Origin: Limnohabitans sp. 2KL-1
Lineage (GTDB): Bacteria; Pseudomonadota; Gammaproteobacteria; Burkholderiales; Burkholderiaceae_C
Direction of reading: 5' to 3'
NCBI RefSeq assembly: GCF_003063435.1
Contig: NZ_NESL01000008.1
Coordinates: 62,001 to 126,000, forward strand
DNA length: 64,000 nt
The notes under the pieces were generated by a model. The model worked only from the letters and a program-made list of their open reading frames with translations. It was not told the origin of the DNA and ran no database searches. The translations under genes were made by a program, and so were the position numbers. Of this stretch, positions 25,317 through 32,759 are shown piece after piece; position 1 is the stretch's first letter; each line of letters starts with the position of its first letter.

Positions 25317-27170
25317 TCAGTCGCCCATCACCACACCCTCGCGGCGCGGGTCGGCACCGCCAAACCAGCCGGTGGGTGTGCGTTCGATGGCTTGCAGACC
25401 GCTGGTCATGTCCATCTCGCGCACCTCGTGGCCCCGGGCTTTGAGGGCGTCGACTGTGCTGGCCGGAAAGCGTTTTTCTTCGAGCAGGGTGGGGCCGTTC
25501 AGAGAGCCAAAGTTGGGCAGGTTGACGGCTTGTTGTGCGTTCAGCCCCCAGTGCAGCGTGCCCGCCAGCAGCTTGGCGGTGTAGTGGATGATCAGCGCCC
25601 CGCCCGGGCTGCCGCCGCTCATGACGAGCTGGCCGGTGGACTGGTCAAACACCAGCGTGGGCGACATCGACGAGCGCGGGCGCTTGCCGGGCTCGACCCG
25701 GTTCGCGATGGGGCGGCCTTGGGCATCGGCCGGTGCAAAGCTGAAGTCGGTCAGCTGGTTGTTGAGCAAAAAGCCGCCGGGTCGGGCGGGGTCGGTGGTG
25801 ACCATGCGGCGCGAGCCAAAACCCGCTTCGATGGTGGTGGTCATGGCCACGGCGCGCCCTTGGCCATCGACCACGCTGATGTGGCTGGTGCCGTATTCGG
25901 TTTGCGCGGGCATGGGTGCCCAACTGGTGCGGGTGCCTGTGGGTTGGCCCGGCTGCGCGGTTTTCATGGACTGCGCGCCGATCAGCTGGCTGCGTTGGCG
26001 CAGGTAGTCGGGGGCCAGCAGGCTGCGCCAGTCGCCAGCGGGGGCGTGCACAAAGTCTGGGTCACCCAGGTATTGCGCCCGGTCGGCAAAGGCCAGGCGT
26101 GAGGCTTCGGTGTAGCGGTGCAGCCAGTCGGGCGAGGGCAGGCCGTTTTGTAGCTCGGGGTCTTGTGCCCGGGTGTGGCCCAGCAGCCCCAGAATTTGCC
26201 CGATGGCCACGGCCCCCGAAGACGGTGGCGGAAAGCCGCAAATGCGGTAACTGCGCACGGTGATGGCTTTAGCATCGGCTTGCGCTGCGGGCGGTGTGTG
26301 GTCAAAGCACAAGGCCGGGCGCTCTTTGGCTTGGTAGGTTTTTAAATCGGCCAAGCTCAGGCTGCCGGGGCGCGGCGCGGACTGCGTGCGCTGCACGATG
26401 GCCTGAGCCACCGGCCCTTCGTGCAGGGCCACGCTGCCTTCGCGGGCCAGGCGGCTCAGCACTTGGGCCAGTTCGGGGTTTTTCAGGACATGCCCGACGG
26501 GCCAAGCTTGGCCTTGGGGGCCGTAAAAGTAGGCGGCGGCCACCGGGTCTTTTTTGAGGTGCGGCTCACTTTTCAGCAGCGTGTGCAGGCGGGGGCTGAC
26601 CTTGAAACCTTGCTCGGCCAAGGCGATGGCGGGCGCGAACAACTGCGCCCAGGGCAGCACGCCGTGCTGGCGGTGCACGGCTTCGAGCATGCGCACCGCG
26701 CCGGGTACACCCACCGAATGGCCGCTGAGCACCGCCTCGTCAAACGGCAGGGGTTTGCCCCCTTCGCCCAGCAGCATGTCGGGGCGGGCGGCGGCTGGGG
26801 CTGTTTCGCGCCCGTCGTGCGCGGTGACTTTCTGGCCGTCAAAGTGCATCAAAAAAGAACCGCCGCCAATGCCGCTGGACTGCGGCTCCACCAGCCCCAG
26901 CACCATCTGCACCGCAATCGCAGCATCGACCGCCGAGCCCCCGGCCCGCAGAATTTGGTAGCCCGCATCGGTGGCCAGCGGGTTGGCCGCTGCGACGGCA
27001 AATTTCTTCGTGGCCCACCCGGGCTTGTCGGTGTTGCCACTGGCCGCTTCGGGTTGATCGGGCACGCTGTACTGCCAGGCGGTGGAGGGGGCGGTGGCGG
27101 GGGGCGGGCTGGCGCAGGCGGCCAAAAGCGCCAGCGCGGCGAGGGTGATCAGGGACCGGGTGGCTGTCAT
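25317..27170 (-). CDS. ggt: Gamma-glutamyltransferase (lipoprotein precursor)
   Basis: Cleaves and transfers the gamma-glutamyl group of glutathione in the periplasm. It is 617 aa. The start MTATRSLITL at 27170 follows AGGAGAACGC and gives a lipoprotein signal with the lipobox LLAAC, so it is membrane-anchored. The single chain should self-cleave before Thr428 (EYGTSHISVVD). Other signatures are GGSAVDAAIAVQMVLG, SSGIGGGSFLMH and the GGSPGG oxyanion region. The upstream open frame is intergenic REP-like sequence. It looks monocistronic. Confidence 0.93.
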   Translation of the reverse strand: MTATRSLITLAALALLAACASPPPATAPSTAWQYSVPDQPEAASGNTDKPGWATKKFAVAAANPLATDAGYQILRAGGSAVDAAIAVQMVLGLVEPQSSGIGGGSFLMHFDGQKVTAHDGRETAPAAARPDMLLGEGGKPLPFDEAVLSGHSVGVPGAVRMLEAVHRQHGVLPWAQLFAPAIALAEQGFKVSPRLHTLLKSEPHLKKDPVAAAYFYGPQGQAWPVGHVLKNPELAQVLSRLAREGSVALHEGPVAQAIVQRTQSAPRPGSLSLADLKTYQAKERPALCFDHTPPAAQADAKAITVRSYRICGFPPPSSGAVAIGQILGLLGHTRAQDPELQNGLPSPDWLHRYTEASRLAFADRAQYLGDPDFVHAPAGDWRSLLAPDYLRQRSQLIGAQSMKTAQPGQPTGTRTSWAPMPAQTEYGTSHISVVDGQGRAVAMTTTIEAGFGSRRMVTTDPARPGGFLLNNQLTDFSFAPADAQGRPIANRVEPGKRPRSSMSPTLVFDQSTGQLVMSGGSPGGALIIHYTAKLLAGTLHWGLNAQQAVNLPNFGSLNGPTLLEEKRFPASTVDALKARGHEVREMDMTSGLQAIERTPTGWFGGADPRREGVVMGD

Positions 27171-27269
27171 GCGTTCTCCTTGGGTGAGCAGCGCCATTCT
27201 ATGGATCCGGCCCTGTGAAGTTTGAAGTGAAAGCCTTGTCCTGGGTCTGGCGATCAGCGATGCGATCCG

Positions 27270-27343
27270 TGTGGGAGCCCCGCCCTCGGGGCGATGTCTG
27301 GTGGTTGGCGAGACGCCATCGCGGCGAGGGCGCCGCTCCCACA
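27270..27343. repeat. REP-like element B
   Basis: TGTGGGAGC ... GCTCCCACA outer ends surround two inner hairpins (GCCCCG / CGGGGC and a second GC-rich one). It sits between ggt and the HD-domain gene. Confidence 0.75.
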
Positions 27344-27428
27344 AAAAACGTTCATGCCAACACCATCGAGCCGGTTCAAGTGCGCCCAAACGACAACAGG
27401 CCCCGAAGGGCCTGTCGCTTGGAGGCCA

Positions 27429-28007
27429 TCAGGGGGCTGATACCGACAGCCGCTGCATGTCTTGCACCGTTACAGCCAATGCGGTTGCCACCGGAGCTTG
27501 GCGCTCAGTGAAGATGCGTGACAACGCGCTGTAATACCAGAGGGTTCCCTCTTTTTTGGCGGTGAATCGGTCAAAGACTTGGGGGCCGATGGCCGGATTG
27601 AGCAAATCGTCCAATATGGCGCGCGCATTGCTGAGTTTGTCGCAGCCACTGACCATGAGCACATCCGCGCTGGCCTGTGCCAGGTGCGACAGATAGGCTT
27701 GTTTACGTTCGGCCCACGGCGCTTTTTCGCCTGCCGCATCGGGCACGCCATCGGTGCAGCCTTCCACCATAGCCAACACGCGAGGGCCGAAAATTTGTGC
27801 AATTTCGGGCGCAAACTGCGGGCCGCCATCTTCCAGCACGTCGTGTAACAAACCAGCGATTTGCTGATCTTCGTCGCCGCCAAACTGCGCCACCAAACCG
27901 GCCACGGCCACTGGGTGGGTGATGTAGGGAATCGGGGTGCCTTTGCGATTTTGGCCCTCGTGTGCGCGTGCTGCGAGGGCGATGGCTTGGGTGTAGCGTG
28001 GGGTCAT
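27429..28007 (-). CDS. HD-domain phosphohydrolase (RelA/SpoT hydrolase-like)
   Basis: A 192-aa protein resembling the hydrolase domain of SpoT or the small alarmone hydrolases. The metal-binding HD pattern is AARAHEGQNRKGTPIPYITHP, then LLHDVLEDGG, and later the Asp in CDKLSNARAIL. This suggests hydrolysis of (p)ppGpp or a related nucleotide, but the synthetase, TGS and ACT domains are absent and the true substrate is unproven. The start at 28007 gives the family N-terminus. Confidence 0.85.
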   Translation of the reverse strand: MTPRYTQAIALAARAHEGQNRKGTPIPYITHPVAVAGLVAQFGGDEDQQIAGLLHDVLEDGGPQFAPEIAQIFGPRVLAMVEGCTDGVPDAAGEKAPWAERKQAYLSHLAQASADVLMVSGCDKLSNARAILDDLLNPAIGPQVFDRFTAKKEGTLWYYSALSRIFTERQAPVATALAVTVQDMQRLSVSAP

Positions 28008-28087
28008 TTCAGAACACTCGTTGGTTGAATTGAGGGGGTTACTGCATCAAAGGCAGCGTACTGGCCAGTTTGTCGAGCACCGTTTGC

Positions 28088-28219
28088 ATGTTGGGCACGC
28101 ACCCGGGTTATTGGCTGGCTTTGCAGGCCCAAAGCGATTTGTGGAAAGCCACAGAGCGGGCCAAAGAGCGCCCACCCATTGGGCGTGTGCCTTTGCCGCA
28201 GGGCCTGGCAGCCGATTGA
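28088..28219 (+). pseudogene. C-terminal remnant of a HigA/XRE-type antitoxin
   Basis: A 43-codon frame ending in a TGA contains HPGYWLALQAQSDLWKA, the end of HigA-like helix-turn-helix antitoxins as I remember them. The DNA-binding part is absent and no toxin lies on this strand. It lies just beyond the end of the Phd/RelE module on the other strand, so the spot seems to have hosted toxin-antitoxin genes more than once. The motif is short and the call tentative. Confidence 0.45.
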
Positions 28220-28270
28220 TGTGCAGTGGATAGCCACAGTTCCTCAGACCAGCGGTCTCCTTGAGGCGTG

Positions 28271-28597
28271 TCAGTCCCTTAAAACACGCTGCTGCAAATG
28301 GGTTCTGAAGTGACGCCGTGTGTGGATGAACAGGTGAACCACCACGGTTTGGTCGTCGAATTCATAAATCACACGGGTTTGGCGAACCAGGCGTTGTCTG
28401 AAATGGGGCAAACCCAGGGCCCGAAGCTCTTCCAGTGGCGTGCCACTTTCGGGGTGCTCCCCGATGTCGCGCAGTGTGTTTTTGAATTCTTGATTGACCT
28501 CTTGCCAGACGGTTTGGCCAAAACGTGTGATGACGTAGCGCTGAATGTCCCGAAAGTCAGGCTTGGCGGCATCCAGAATCTGGATGCGCCGTGTCAT
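28271..28597 (-). CDS. RelE/ParE-family toxin
   Basis: A 108-aa ParE/RelE-fold toxin. ILDAAKPDFRDIQRYVITRFG gives the N-terminal helices, LPHFRQRLVRQTRVIYEFDDQ the core strands and VVHLFIHTRRHF the last strand. It starts inside the antitoxin stop (ATGA overlap 28594-28597), the usual antitoxin-first order. Whether it targets ribosome-bound mRNA or gyrase cannot be told from the sequence. Confidence 0.88.
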   Translation of the reverse strand: MTRRIQILDAAKPDFRDIQRYVITRFGQTVWQEVNQEFKNTLRDIGEHPESGTPLEELRALGLPHFRQRLVRQTRVIYEFDDQTVVVHLFIHTRRHFRTHLQQRVLRD

Positions 28598-28860
28598 GGT
28601 TGTTGATCCATCTCTGCAAAAAAGGCGTCCATGTCGCTCACGCGGCCTTGCGCCAGTTCTTTTTGGCCCATGGACACCAACTTGAGCAGCGCAAAAGTTT
28701 CTTGCTGCCTTTCATATTCGGCAATGTCCATGACCACCATCTTGGCCTCTCCGTTCTGGGTGATGATGAGAGGCTCCGGGTTGGTGGCGAAGTCTTTCAC
28801 AATCTCTGCAGCATGGCTCTTGAGGTAAGAGATGGGCTTGATTTGCGTGGACAGGCTCAT
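28594..28860 (-). CDS. Phd/YefM-type antitoxin
   Basis: An 88-aa antitoxin. IKPISYLKSHAAEIVKDF and PLIITQNGEAKMVVMDIAEYER are the Phd/YefM DNA-binding half; the acidic C-terminus (SDMDAFFAEMDQQP) would cover the toxin. The start at 28860 (MSLSTQIKP) matches the family, while the frame upstream runs through the AT-rich promoter. It should autoregulate with the downstream RelE-like toxin. Confidence 0.9.
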   Translation of the reverse strand: MSLSTQIKPISYLKSHAAEIVKDFATNPEPLIITQNGEAKMVVMDIAEYERQQETFALLKLVSMGQKELAQGRVSDMDAFFAEMDQQP

Positions 28861-28980
28861 GGTGGAACTCTTTGAAGTTTGATCGGACCAAATATAGATC
28901 AAATTCTTGCCGGATGGGCGGATTGTCCTCGAATGACCAGCCGACCGCCCGTGCTGCGGTCGGCTTGGTGGCCTTTCAGT

Positions 28981-29739
28981 TCACTTCGGAGCCAGACGAA
29001 TCGCGCCGTCCAGGCGGATCACTTCGCCGTTGAGCATGTCGTTTTCAATGATGTGTTTGGCCAATTTGGCGTAGTCTTGCGGGTTGCCCAGGCGGCTGGG
29101 GAAGGGCACGCCTGCAGCCAGAGCGTCTTGCACTTCTTGCGGCATGCCAAACAGCATGGGGGTGCCGAAGATGCCGGGGGCAATGGTCATGTTGCGGATG
29201 CCGTTGCGGGCCAGGTCGCGGGCAATGGGCAGTGTCATGCCGACCACGCCGCCCTTGGACGCGGCATAAGCGGCCTGGCCGATCTGGCCGTCGTAGGCGG
29301 CCACGCTGGCGGTGCTGATCAGCACGCCGCGCTCGCCTGTGGCTTCTGGCTCGTTTTTGCACATGGCTTCAGAGGCCAGGCGGATCATGTTGAAGGTGCC
29401 CACCAGGTTGACCATGATGGTCTTGGTGTAAACGGCCAGGCTGTGTGCGCCGTTTTTGCCCACGGTTTTTTCGGCCGGGGCAATGCCTGCGCAGTTGACC
29501 AGGCCCATGAGTTTGCCCATCGACACCGCTTGGGTCACCACGGCCTGGCCGTCGGCTTCGTTGCTCACGTCGCACTTGACGAAAGCGCCGCCCAGTTCTT
29601 TGGCCACAGCTTCGCCTTTTTCGGCCTGCATGTCGGCGATCACGACTTTGCCGCCGTTGGCCGCCAGCATGCGCGCCGTGCCTTCGCCCAGGCCCGAAGC
29701 GCCGCCGGTGACGATGAAAACCTTGCCTTGAATGTCCAT
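28981..29739 (-). CDS. SDR-family 3-hydroxyacyl-CoA dehydrogenase (type II-like)
   Basis: A 252-aa short-chain dehydrogenase close to HSD10/type II 3-hydroxyacyl-CoA dehydrogenases. It has the NAD site [23 protein letters not shown], catalytic Ser in [11 protein letters not shown] and the Tyr/Lys pair in YAASKGG. It would oxidise hydroxyacyl-CoA in fatty or branched acid breakdown. A strong inverted repeat (29759-29779) just upstream suggests control by a dedicated repressor. Confidence 0.9.
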   Translation of the reverse strand: MDIQGKVFIVTGGASGLGEGTARMLAANGGKVVIADMQAEKGEAVAKELGGAFVKCDVSNEADGQAVVTQAVSMGKLMGLVNCAGIAPAEKTVGKNGAHSLAVYTKTIMVNLVGTFNMIRLASEAMCKNEPEATGERGVLISTASVAAYDGQIGQAAYAASKGGVVGMTLPIARDLARNGIRNMTIAPGIFGTPMLFGMPQEVQDALAAGVPFPSRLGNPQDYAKLAKHIIENDMLNGEVIRLDGAIRLAPK

Positions 29740-29758
29740 GTTGATCTCCTGAATGTGA

Positions 29759-29779
29759 TTGACGTTACGTCAACGTCAA
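29759..29779. promoter_or_regulatory. Palindromic operator upstream of the SDR gene
   Basis: TTGACGT-t-ACGTCAA is a perfect 7-1-7 inverted repeat, and an additional ACGTCAA half-site overlaps its last base. It lies 20 bp before the SDR start. The shape resembles sites of regulators of acyl-CoA or branched-chain amino acid breakdown such as LiuR; that comparison is from memory. Confidence 0.6.
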
Positions 29780-29944
29780 TTATGCACATGGGCCCCAGCG
29801 GCTGACCTGACAGCGGCGTCCGGCATTACGGGTTTCAAGGTAGTGGACTACTTTGAAGCTTGGATAGTTTTGCCCTTTGCTCCCGCCTAGCATGGACTGC
29901 ACTGGGGGTCACTTGACCGGGGCGATTCAACGGAGGAGATCGGC

Positions 29945-31114
29945 ATGGCATCAGACATTGCGTGGGACAAACAGGGTTCATTACCCGTGGACGACAACTG
30001 GCGTCGCGCGTCCGAGTTGCTTGATTCGGCGGGCATCCACCTGGGGGGGTACAGGCCTTGGGACATGCGGGTGCACCATCCGGACACCTTCGACCGCATC
30101 CTGTCGCGCGGCAGTCTGGGGCTGGGCGAGAGCTATGTCGATGGCTGGTGGGATTGCGATCAGCTGGACGAGTTCATCACCCGCATCTTGCGGGCACGGC
30201 TGGACGAGCAGGTGGGGCGTGCGGGCTGGCTGTGGGCCTCCTTGAAAGCACGCTTGACCAATCTGCAGTCGCAGCAGCGCGCCTGGCAGGTGGGGCAATT
30301 GCATTACGACCTGGGCAACGATTTGTACGAAGCCATGCTGGACCCGTCCATGGCCTACAGCTGTGCTTATTGGCCGGTGGCCCAAACGCTGGGGCAGGCA
30401 CAAGAGGCCAAGCTGGACCTGATTTGCCAGAAGCTGCAGCTTCAGCCGGGCATGACGCTGCTGGACATTGGCTGTGGCTGGGGCAGCTTGATGCTGTTTG
30501 CGGCCCGCCATTACCGCGTCGAGTGCGTGGGGCTGACCGTTTCCAGGGAACAAGCCCGGTTGGGCATGGAAAAGGCGCGGGACTTGCCCGTGCGCTTTGA
30601 GCTGTCCGATTACCGGCAGTTCAACCCGCAGGGTGAGCAGCGTTTTGACCGGGTGGCTTCAGTCGGCATGTTCGAGCATGTGGGCCACAAAAACTACCGG
30701 ACCTACTTCGACATGGTCAGGCGCAGCCTGCGCGACGATGGCCTGTTTTTGCTGCACACCATTGGCAAAAACCGCGCCGGGGCCGGGATCGATCCGTGGA
30801 TCGAGAAATACATTTTCCCCAATGGGGTGCTGCCCTCGGCATCGGAGATTGCTTTCTACAGCGAAGACACGTTTGTCCTGGAGGATTGGCACAACTTTGG
30901 CGAAGACTACGACAAAACGCTGATGGCCTGGCACGCGCGTTTTGAAGCGGCCTGGCCCGAGTTGAAAGCCCATTACGGCGAACGCTTTTACCGCATGTGG
31001 CGTTATTACCTGCTGTGTTGCGCAGGCACTTTCCGCGCCCGTGACAACCAGTTGTGGCAGGTGGTGTTGTCGCCACGGGGCCACGCCGGAGGCTACCGCA
31101 GGCCACTGATGTGA
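29945..31114 (+). CDS. cfa: Cyclopropane-fatty-acyl-phospholipid synthase
   Basis: Adds a methylene bridge from SAM to unsaturated membrane phospholipids. It is 389 aa. An N-terminal domain contains HHPDTFDRILSRGSLGLGESY, and the methyltransferase domain contains YDLGNDLYEAML, LDIGCGWGSLM and VGMFEHVGHKNY. The C-terminal HTIGKNRAGAGIDPWIEKYIFPNG is strongly conserved. GGAGG precedes the ATG. It stands alone, with its terminator at 31118-31145, and likely serves stationary-phase membrane protection. Confidence 0.96.
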   Translation: MASDIAWDKQGSLPVDDNWRRASELLDSAGIHLGGYRPWDMRVHHPDTFDRILSRGSLGLGESYVDGWWDCDQLDEFITRILRARLDEQVGRAGWLWASLKARLTNLQSQQRAWQVGQLHYDLGNDLYEAMLDPSMAYSCAYWPVAQTLGQAQEAKLDLICQKLQLQPGMTLLDIGCGWGSLMLFAARHYRVECVGLTVSREQARLGMEKARDLPVRFELSDYRQFNPQGEQRFDRVASVGMFEHVGHKNYRTYFDMVRRSLRDDGLFLLHTIGKNRAGAGIDPWIEKYIFPNGVLPSASEIAFYSEDTFVLEDWHNFGEDYDKTLMAWHARFEAAWPELKAHYGERFYRMWRYYLLCCAGTFRARDNQLWQVVLSPRGHAGGYRRPLM

Positions 31115-31117
31115 CCG

Positions 31118-31145
31118 ACCGCCGGGCCAGCCCGGTGGTTTTTTT
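31118..31145 (+). terminator. Intrinsic terminator of cfa
   Basis: ACCGCCGGG / CCCGGTGGT (one G-T pair, 4-base loop) is followed by a T tract. It overlaps the last codon of the small minus-strand gene. Confidence 0.82.
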
Positions 31146-31272
31146 ACTCGTTGTGGTTCATCTTGTGCACGAACATGCGCACAAAAAAGGCGGCCATCAG
31201 CAACACGATGACGATCACGGCCAGGCTCATCAGGCCGTAGTCGGTGGAAAACAGGTCGATCAACATTTTCAT
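31144..31272 (-). CDS. DUF3149-like single-span membrane miniprotein
   Basis: A 42-aa protein: MKMLIDLFSTDYGLMSLAVI begins it, a single membrane segment (about residues 13-33) follows, and it ends FVRMFVHKMNHNE. This matches my recollection of the DUF3149 family of very short betaproteobacterial proteins. A GGAAGCCCC sits before the ATG. Function is unknown. Its stop codon lies inside the T tract of the cfa terminator on the other strand. Confidence 0.75.
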   Translation of the reverse strand: MKMLIDLFSTDYGLMSLAVIVIVLLMAAFFVRMFVHKMNHNE

Positions 31273-31408
31273 GGGGCTTCCTTTTGTTGGTTTTGACAGT
31301 TCACTGTGCCCCCAATGGCCTGAAAAAGCGCTGATGCAAGTCAAGAACCGGGCGCGAAGCCGTGCTTCAATGCGCTTTGTCTTTTTTCAGCCTGGAGCTT
31401 CGCCCGAC

Positions 31409-31831
31409 ATGACCGCCTTTTCGACGCTTTCTTTGTCTGTGTCCGCCCGGATTTTTTTGAGTCTGGGGGCGCTCAGTGCCTGCACCAGCGTGGTGTTCAG
31501 CGCCGCGTTTGCGCACTTGCCTGTCTTTGCCGGGGGCGTGCCCACAGCGGTGCAGACCGCCTTGAGCCAGCAGCAATTTCATTCTTTGGGTTTGTTGATC
31601 ACCGGACTGGTCGTTTGGGTGTGTGGCTGTTCGCGCTGGTGGCTGGCGGCCGGTTGGCTCATGCTGGCCGGTTTGCTGCTGTTCAGCTTCAACCTGTATG
31701 CGCGGCATGTGCTGGGTTTTGACGCTTTGCGCGTGGCGGTGCCCTGGGGGGGCGCGGCCTGGATACTGGCCTGGCTGAGTCTGGGCGCAGGTTTCATCAG
31801 CCGACGCGGCAGCAAAACCGGCGCGGCTTGA
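31409..31831 (+). CDS. DUF423-family membrane protein
   Basis: A 140-aa protein with four membrane segments. ARIFLSLGALSACTSVVFSAAFAHL, QTALSQQQFHSLGLLITGL, and FSFNLYARHVLGF followed by PWGGAAWILAWLSL fit the DUF423 (YwdK-like) family. Function is unknown. The ATG at 31409 is the likely start; one further upstream in frame (MRFVFFQ) is possible. It is divergent from the DUF3149 gene and 127 bp before ahpC. Confidence 0.82.
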   Translation: MTAFSTLSLSVSARIFLSLGALSACTSVVFSAAFAHLPVFAGGVPTAVQTALSQQQFHSLGLLITGLVVWVCGCSRWWLAAGWLMLAGLLLFSFNLYARHVLGFDALRVAVPWGGAAWILAWLSLGAGFISRRGSKTGAA

Positions 31832-31866
31832 AGCCGAAGGTTTTGCCTATCGGCTCCATAAAAACT

Positions 31867-31923
31867 ACTCATGAGTGAAAACCCTAGGCTGAATTATGAT
31901 TGCTACCAATGAGTTTTCTCATT
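31867..31923. promoter_or_regulatory. Two small inverted repeats in the ahpC promoter region
   Basis: ACTCATGAGT (31867-31876) is a 10-bp palindrome and AATGAG-tttt-CTCATT (31908-31923) a 6-4-6 inverted repeat, both in the AT-rich stretch before ahpC. They share the CTCAT / ATGAG core, so one regulator might bind both. This is not a clear OxyR site. Confidence 0.4.
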
Positions 31924-31958
31924 CGATAGTTTTTTTAAACCAACCCAAGGAAATGACC

Positions 31959-32522
31959 ATGTCCCTGATTAACACGCAAGTTCAGCCTTTCAAAACCCAA
32001 GCCTTCCACAACGGCAAATTCATCGAAGTGACCGAGCAAAGCCTCAAAGGCAAGTGGAACGTGTTCATCTTCATGCCAGCGGCTTTCACCTTCAACTGCC
32101 CTACAGAAATCGAAGACGCGGCTGACAACTACGCTGCTTTCCAGAAAGCCGGTGCCGAGGTCTACATCATCACCACCGACACGCACTTCTCGCACAAAGT
32201 CTGGCACGAGACATCGCCTGCGGTGGGCAAGGCCAAGTTCCCATTGGTCGGTGACCCTACACACGCCCTGACACGCGCTTTTGGCGTGCACATCGAAGAA
32301 GAAGGCCTGGCACTGCGCGGCACCTTCATCATCAACCCCGAGTTGACCATCAAGACCTTGGAAATCCATTCCAACGAAATCGCCCGTGACGTGTCGGAAA
32401 CCCTGCGCAAGCTGACCGCTGCCCAGTACACCGCCGCCAACCCCGGCCAAGTGTGCCCCGCCAAGTGGAAAGAAGGCGCCAAGACTTTGGCTCCTTCCAT
32501 CGACCTGGTCGGCAAGATCTGA
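31959..32522 (+). CDS. ahpC: Alkyl hydroperoxide reductase, peroxiredoxin subunit
   Basis: A typical 2-Cys peroxiredoxin of exactly 187 aa, the same length as E. coli AhpC. The peroxidatic Cys47 is in PAAFTFNCPTE and the resolving Cys166 in GQVCPAKWKEG. It reduces H2O2 and organic peroxides with AhpF, which is encoded downstream. The ATG at 31959 has AAGGA upstream; the ATG at 31953 is two codons earlier. Codon choice is strongly biased, consistent with high expression. A REP-like element separates it from ahpF. Confidence 0.96.
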   Translation: MSLINTQVQPFKTQAFHNGKFIEVTEQSLKGKWNVFIFMPAAFTFNCPTEIEDAADNYAAFQKAGAEVYIITTDTHFSHKVWHETSPAVGKAKFPLVGDPTHALTRAFGVHIEEEGLALRGTFIINPELTIKTLEIHSNEIARDVSETLRKLTAAQYTAANPGQVCPAKWKEGAKTLAPSIDLVGKI

Positions 32523-32540
32523 TCCTGCCAGCAGCCTTCC

Positions 32541-32609
32541 TGTAGGAGCCAGCCCTGCTGGCCCTTGCTCGCGATCGACCCCTGATCGCTTGCAGGGCAA
32601 GCTCCTACA
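32541..32609. repeat. REP-like element C
   Basis: TGTAGGAGC ... GCTCCTACA outer ends (compensated change from the usual GTGGGAGC / GCTCCCAC) with inner CCAGC / GCTGG and GCGATC / GATCGC pairing. It lies between ahpC and ahpF and could form a long hairpin in the shared transcript. Confidence 0.75.
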
Positions 32610-32759
32610 AGACCCCTGCAATGCAGGGCGTTGAGCGCAGCGCACACAGGCCACAAGCCGTGCGTGCGTTGCCCTCAGCGATTCCCACCAAACCCTTTTT
32701 CCAAGGCCTCGCCACAAGCGCGGGTCTGGGATGTGTGCAGCCTGAAACAGGAGAAAACC

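Noticed and set aside
27171..27389. N-terminal extension of gamma-glutamyltransferase by 73 residues
   Set aside because: It reads through REP-like element B, and the internal ATG at 27170 has both a good ribosome-binding site and the lipoprotein signal.
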